Below, piece after piece: positions 59,832 through 64,000 of a stretch of 64,000 nucleotides of DNA (within the stretch, counting starts at the first letter, position 1; every line of letters starts with the position of its first letter). Under the pieces are notes generated by a model. The model saw only the letters and a program-made list of their open reading frames with translations. It made no database searches and was not told where the DNA came from. This DNA is from Porodaedalea pini (Eukaryota > Basidiomycota > Agaricomycetes > Hymenochaetales > Hymenochaetaceae). The DNA lies in the NCBI GenBank assembly GCA_002794775.1, contig NBAY01000010.1:124001-188000 (forward strand), written 5' to 3'. The position numbers were made by a program, and so were the translations under genes.

Positions 59832-62800
59832 ATGTCGTTGTCGAGGCCAGACACCGCGACCCCGTCGGAGAAGGCCAGCGACTTGAATGCCAAAAAATCT
59901 ACTTCCGCACCCCCTCTTTTGGCAGAAGGCCCAACCAAGTCTGCAGCGAAGCGCAGTTGGTTTTCGAGACGGAAGGCAGTAGAGGACCCGGCGGTGAACG
60001 AGAAACAAGCGAGCACGGCGATCGCTGGCGGTTCTGGGGCTGTGCCAGCTGACGGTGCCGCGAAGGAAATTGACTTTGCTGAACTCTTCAGGTCAGTATA
60101 TTTTCATTTCATGGACGTTGGGCGGTGGACGGGTATTGAGCAGTGAGGCGGACTGATGAGTCTGTTCTGGGTTTCCGGTCTACGCGCGCGCGTCTATGCG
60201 CTTATTTCTTCCAGCTCTGTCATTTGTGTGCTGAGACGTTTTTTCCTGCTAGGTTCTGCACGAAGTTCGAGCTTTTCCTGAACGCAATTGGCCTCGTATG
60301 CGCTGCTGCTGCAGGGGCTGCTCAGGTAAGTTGTCGTGAAGCACAAGTCTTCGAATGCAACAGCTTATATTGCTTTTAGCCTTTGATGAGTATCATCTTC
60401 GGCAACCTTACACAAAGCTTCATTTCTTTTGGCGCTGCGGTTCAGAACTTCCAAGCGGGCACGGCTACCGCTCAGGAGGTTCAGCAGTCTGCAGCGAGCT
60501 TCCGTCACACCGCTTCGCTTGATGCATCCTACCTCGTTTACATCGGTCTCGGAATGCTCGCTTGCGTGTTCACTTACATGTACACCTGGGTCTACACTGG
60601 CGAGATCAACTCGAAACGCATCCGCGAGAGATATCTCAAAGCTGTCCTGCGTCAGGATATCGCTTTCTTCGACAATGTGGGCGCGGGAGAAATTGCTTCT
60701 CGCATCCAGACCGACACACGTAAATGATATTTTCTTCTAAAACATGTGCAATGCTGACCATCCTTGTACTTGTACAGACTTGATTCAACAGGGTATTTCG
60801 GAAAAAGTCGCCCTCTGTGTTCAGTTCATAGCGGCTTTCGTTACGGGTTTCATCGTCGCATATGTCCGATCGTGGCGTCTTGCTCTTGCGTTAACTTCCA
60901 TACTGCCCTGCATTGGCATCACCGGTGCTGTCATGAACAGGATTGTCTCCAAGTACATGCAGCTTTCGCTGAAACATGTCGCGGAAGGCGGTTCCGTAGC
61001 AGAGGAAGTCATTTCGACGATTCGCACTGCGCAGGCATTCGGCACGCAGCGTATCCTGTCGGCACTTTACGACGGCCACATCGAGCAAGCTCATATCGTT
61101 GATCTGAAGGCAGCGCTCGTCCATGGCGTCGGCCTTTCCATCTTCTTCTTCATTATTTACTCGGCATACGCGCTTGCGTTCGCTTTCGGCACAACGCTGA
61201 TCATTCACCATCATGCGACCGTTGGAATCGTCGTCAACGTTATCATTGCGATACTGATTGGCTCGTTCTCGCTGGCGTTGCTGGCTCCCGAAATGCAAGG
61301 TGTGTAGATTTTTGTTGTCTTGGTGTCCATTTCATTATCTCATTTCTACTTGTCAGCTATCTCTCACGCTCGGGGTGCTGCGGCGAAGCTCTGGGCCACG
61401 ATTGACCGCGTCCCTCCGATCGATATTGAAAATGAGAGTGGGCTAAAGCCTGCGCAAGTTATCGGAAAGATCGAATTCGAAAATGTAGACTTCAATTATC
61501 CTTCTCGCCCAGACGTCACGATCGTCAAGAACCTCAACCTTTTGTTTCCTGCTGGCAAAACAGCTGCGCTTGTCGGTGCCTCCGGCTCAGGCAAATCAAC
61601 TACCGTCTCGCTCGTCGAACGTTTTTACGATCCATTGAGGGGTGTTGTCCGTCTCGACGGCATCGATTTGCGTGATCTTAATCTTAAGTGGCTGCGTTCG
61701 CAGATTGGGCTTGTGTCGCAGGAGCCGGTGCTTTTCGCCACGACTATCAAGGGCAACGTTGCACATGGGCTTATTGGCACGAAATGGGAACATGCGTCAG
61801 AGGAGGAGAAATTCGAGCTGATCAAGGAAGCATGCATCAAGGCTAACGCGCATGGCTTCGTCTCGAAGCTGCCGCTTGGCTACGAGACCATGGTCGGCGA
61901 GCGCGGATTCCTGCTGAGCGGCGGCCAAAAGCAGCGTATTGCGATCGCGCGTGCGATCGTGTCCGATCCACGCATACTGCTCCTTGACGAAGCGACATCC
62001 GCACTCGACACTCAAAGCGAAGGTATCGTGCAGGACGCACTTGACAAGGCTGCCGCGGGCCGCACGACGATCACGATTGCGCATCGACTTTCTACGATCA
62101 AGAACGCGAATCAAATTTTTGTCATGGGCCAAGGCGTGGTTCTTGAGCACGGCACGCACAATGAGCTGCTTTCAGATCCAAATGGACAATACGCACGACT
62201 TGTTCAAGCCCAGAAATTGCGCGAGACAGAGGAAAGGGTGGAGGATGAAGAGACCAGTGATTCTGCGGGGTCGCTAGAGGATACTGTTGCGGGTGACAAG
62301 GAGTCGCGTCATAACTATGCTGAGGAGGCCCAGGAGGAAATCCCACTTGGACGCAAGGCGTCTGGCCGTTCCTTGGCCAGCGAACTCATTGAACAGAAGC
62401 AGAAGCAAAAGGCATCGGAGGAGAAGGATTTCTCGCTTTTCTATATCTTCAGTCGGTTCGGTGCGATCCAGGGTGATGTATGGAAGAGCTACCTCATCGG
62501 AATTTTCTTCGCTATCTGTGCGTGCCTGATTTCTCGCTATTACATCAGGATCCAATTAATTTTTCTTTAGTGACTGGCCTTGTCTACCCTGCGTTCGGTC
62601 TCGTCTACGGTAAGTAATGATTTGGAGTGAAATTTTCATTTTGTATTAATTTTGCCTTCAGCTCTCGCTGTGACTGCCTTCCAGGATACCGGTGACAACA
62701 AGGTACTTCGCCATAAGGGTGACCGCAACGCTCTCTGGTTTGTGTATATTTGCCTACTCGGTGCTGGTTTTAACGTGTTATATTCTGTTATTTCCAGGTT

Positions 62801-64000
62801 CTTCCTTATCGCAGTTCTATCGTTTTTTTTCGTCGGCTTCCAGAATTACGAGTTTGCGGCGGCTGCAGCGAACCTAACCAACAAGTTAAGGTCTCTTAGT
62901 TTCAAAGCGATTCTTCGTCAAGACAGTATGTATAATGTTTCTGTTTTCCGTGGAATCTTTGGTTCTAACGCAGAGATTGACAGTCGAATTCTTTGATCAG
63001 GATAAGAACAGTGTATGTTCTTCTGCTGGTGTTGTGATAAAAAGATTTAAGGCTTACTATGTTCTCACAGACGGGTTCTCTCACCGCAAGTCTAAGTGAT
63101 AATCCGCAAAAGGTCAATGGGCTCGCGGGAGTCACCCTCGGCGCGTGAGTTTTCTTTCATAAGTGCGACTTATCCACAAGTGGGACTAACAAAATGTTTT
63201 CCAGTATCGTACAGAGCTTGTCTACTGTTATTGGAGGATCTATCGTCGGCCTCGTATATCAGTGGAAGCTTGCTCTTGTTGGGATCGCGTGCATGCCGCT
63301 TCTGGTCTCTACCGGGTATATTCGCCTTGTCAGTTTGGATTTGATCCTTTCATAACTGTCTCACCCTGACCTTCTTCTTCCGTAGCGTGTTGTTGTCCTC
63401 AAAGACCAGAATAATAAGAAGGCGCACGAAGAGTCTGCTCAGATCGCTTGCGAGGCGGCTGGCTCAATTCGCACTGTGGCATCGTTGACCCGCGAGCAAG
63501 ATTGCCTAGACATATACAGCGAATCTCTCAGGGAGCCTCTGCGGCGCTCGAACGCCACCGCCTTATGGTCAAATCTCATCTTTGCCGTTTCGCAGGCCAT
63601 GACGATGTTTGTCATCGCGCTTGTATTCTGGTACGGCTCACAGGGCGTTAGCAAGTTCCAGTATGGCACGACAGCCTTCTTCGTCTGCTTATTCGTGCGT
63701 AGTATCTCTCTTAATGTTGGTATTTGTTGGATACTGAGATGGCTTTTCTTGTTAGAGTGTCACTTTCGGTGCGGTCCAGGCCGGAAACGTGTTTTCTTTC
63801 GTCCCAGACATATCGTCGGCAAAGGGTGCAGGCTCCGACATTCTTAGAATATTAGATTCGGTTCCGGAGATCGACGCTGAGTCGACTGAGGGTGCCGTAC
63901 TGAAAGACTCGCAGGGCCACATTCGTTTCGAGGGTGTGCACTTCCGTTACCCGACACGTCCGGGCGTGCGCGTGCTTCGTGACCTGAACCTCGAGGTTAA
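59832..64000 (+). CDS. ABCB (MDR/P-glycoprotein-type) full transporter, 3' end outside window
   Basis: An ATP-driven exporter of the ABCB family, probably plasma-membrane and exporting drugs, lipids or peptides. MSLSRPDTATPSEKASDLNA starts a polar N-terminus. The first membrane domain runs from FELFLNAIGLVCAAA through LDASYLVYIGLGMLACVFTY to TTLIIHHHATVGIVVNVIIA. NBD1 is complete: Walker A GASGSGKST (about 61576), Q-loop VSQEPVLFATTI, signature LLSGGQKQRIAIARAI, Walker B ILLLDEATSALD, H-loop IAHRLSTIK. A charged linker follows (62215-62430). The second membrane domain is cut by many short introns (63000-63750), and NBD2 has only begun (IRFEGVHFRYPTRPGVRVLR) when the window ends. It shows TMD-NBD-TMD-NBD order. 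Substrate not determinable. Confidence 0.93.

Noticed and set aside
59257..59886. 209-codon plus-strand open frame overlapping the ABC transporter start
   Set aside because: It runs through the promoter and TATA-like element in another frame and lacks motifs.

Overview
This window is nuclear DNA from a filamentous basidiomycete, most likely an Agaricomycete. Genes are cut by many introns of about 50-65 bases with GT...AG ends and CTAAC/CTRAT-type branch sites. Several families are typical of that group: a seven-helix DUF6533 protein, basidiomycete-type P450, FIST-like and secreted PEBP-like proteins. All assignments come from reading the translations; no database search was run. Exon joins were worked out by hand.

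Layout. 1-4911 is gene-free and unusually repeat-rich, with clustered AATATTAAT words, CTAGTACTAG palindromes and microsatellites. A cytochrome P450 (4912-7916, -) follows, then a DUF6533 membrane protein built from micro-exons (8954-10619, -) and a DUF4203-like membrane protein (11443-13750, -). Next come RRP6 exonuclease (14055-17062, +), an MFS drug:H+ antiporter (17786-19943, +), urease accessory GTPase UreG (20327-21484, -), an isoprenylcysteine methyltransferase-like protein (21858-22711, -), a nucleotidyltransferase-like protein (23117-24398, +) and the U6 snRNA phosphodiesterase USB1 (24778-25820, -). A small TA-flanked MITE lies just upstream of USB1.

26898-29809 (+) encodes a secreted PEBP-like domain joined to nine 96-bp Ser/Thr-rich repeats, with an apparent one-base frameshift inside the array. 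29810-34583 is accessory DNA holding a tRNA-derived SINE-like element and the broken remnant of an HMG-box gene. A second methyltransferase-like paralogue (34584-35449, +) is followed by a conserved block: a GCFC-domain protein (36293-38990, -) divergent from a Rad60/Esc2 SUMO-like protein (39205-40779, +), a multi-pass membrane protein (41049-42792, -) and the E4 ubiquitin ligase Ufd2 (45044-49539, +). Two tandem secreted PEBP-like paralogues (49999-50857 and 51419-52267, -) come next, then a zinc alcohol dehydrogenase (53179-54483, -) and a FIST-like protein (54921-56465, -). A 786-bp TA-flanked MITE (57950-58735) sits in a gene-free stretch before a full-size ABCB transporter that runs off the right edge (59832 onwards, +).

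The genes form no obvious biosynthetic cluster. RRP6, USB1 and probably the GCFC protein concern RNA metabolism; Ufd2 and Rad60-like concern ubiquitin/SUMO; P450, MFS and ABCB fit xenobiotic handling. The most distinctive items are the PEBP-repeat fusion with its acidic insert, frameshift and possible Kex2 tail peptide; the micro-exon DUF6533 gene; the two MITEs; and the SINE/HMG-relic region.
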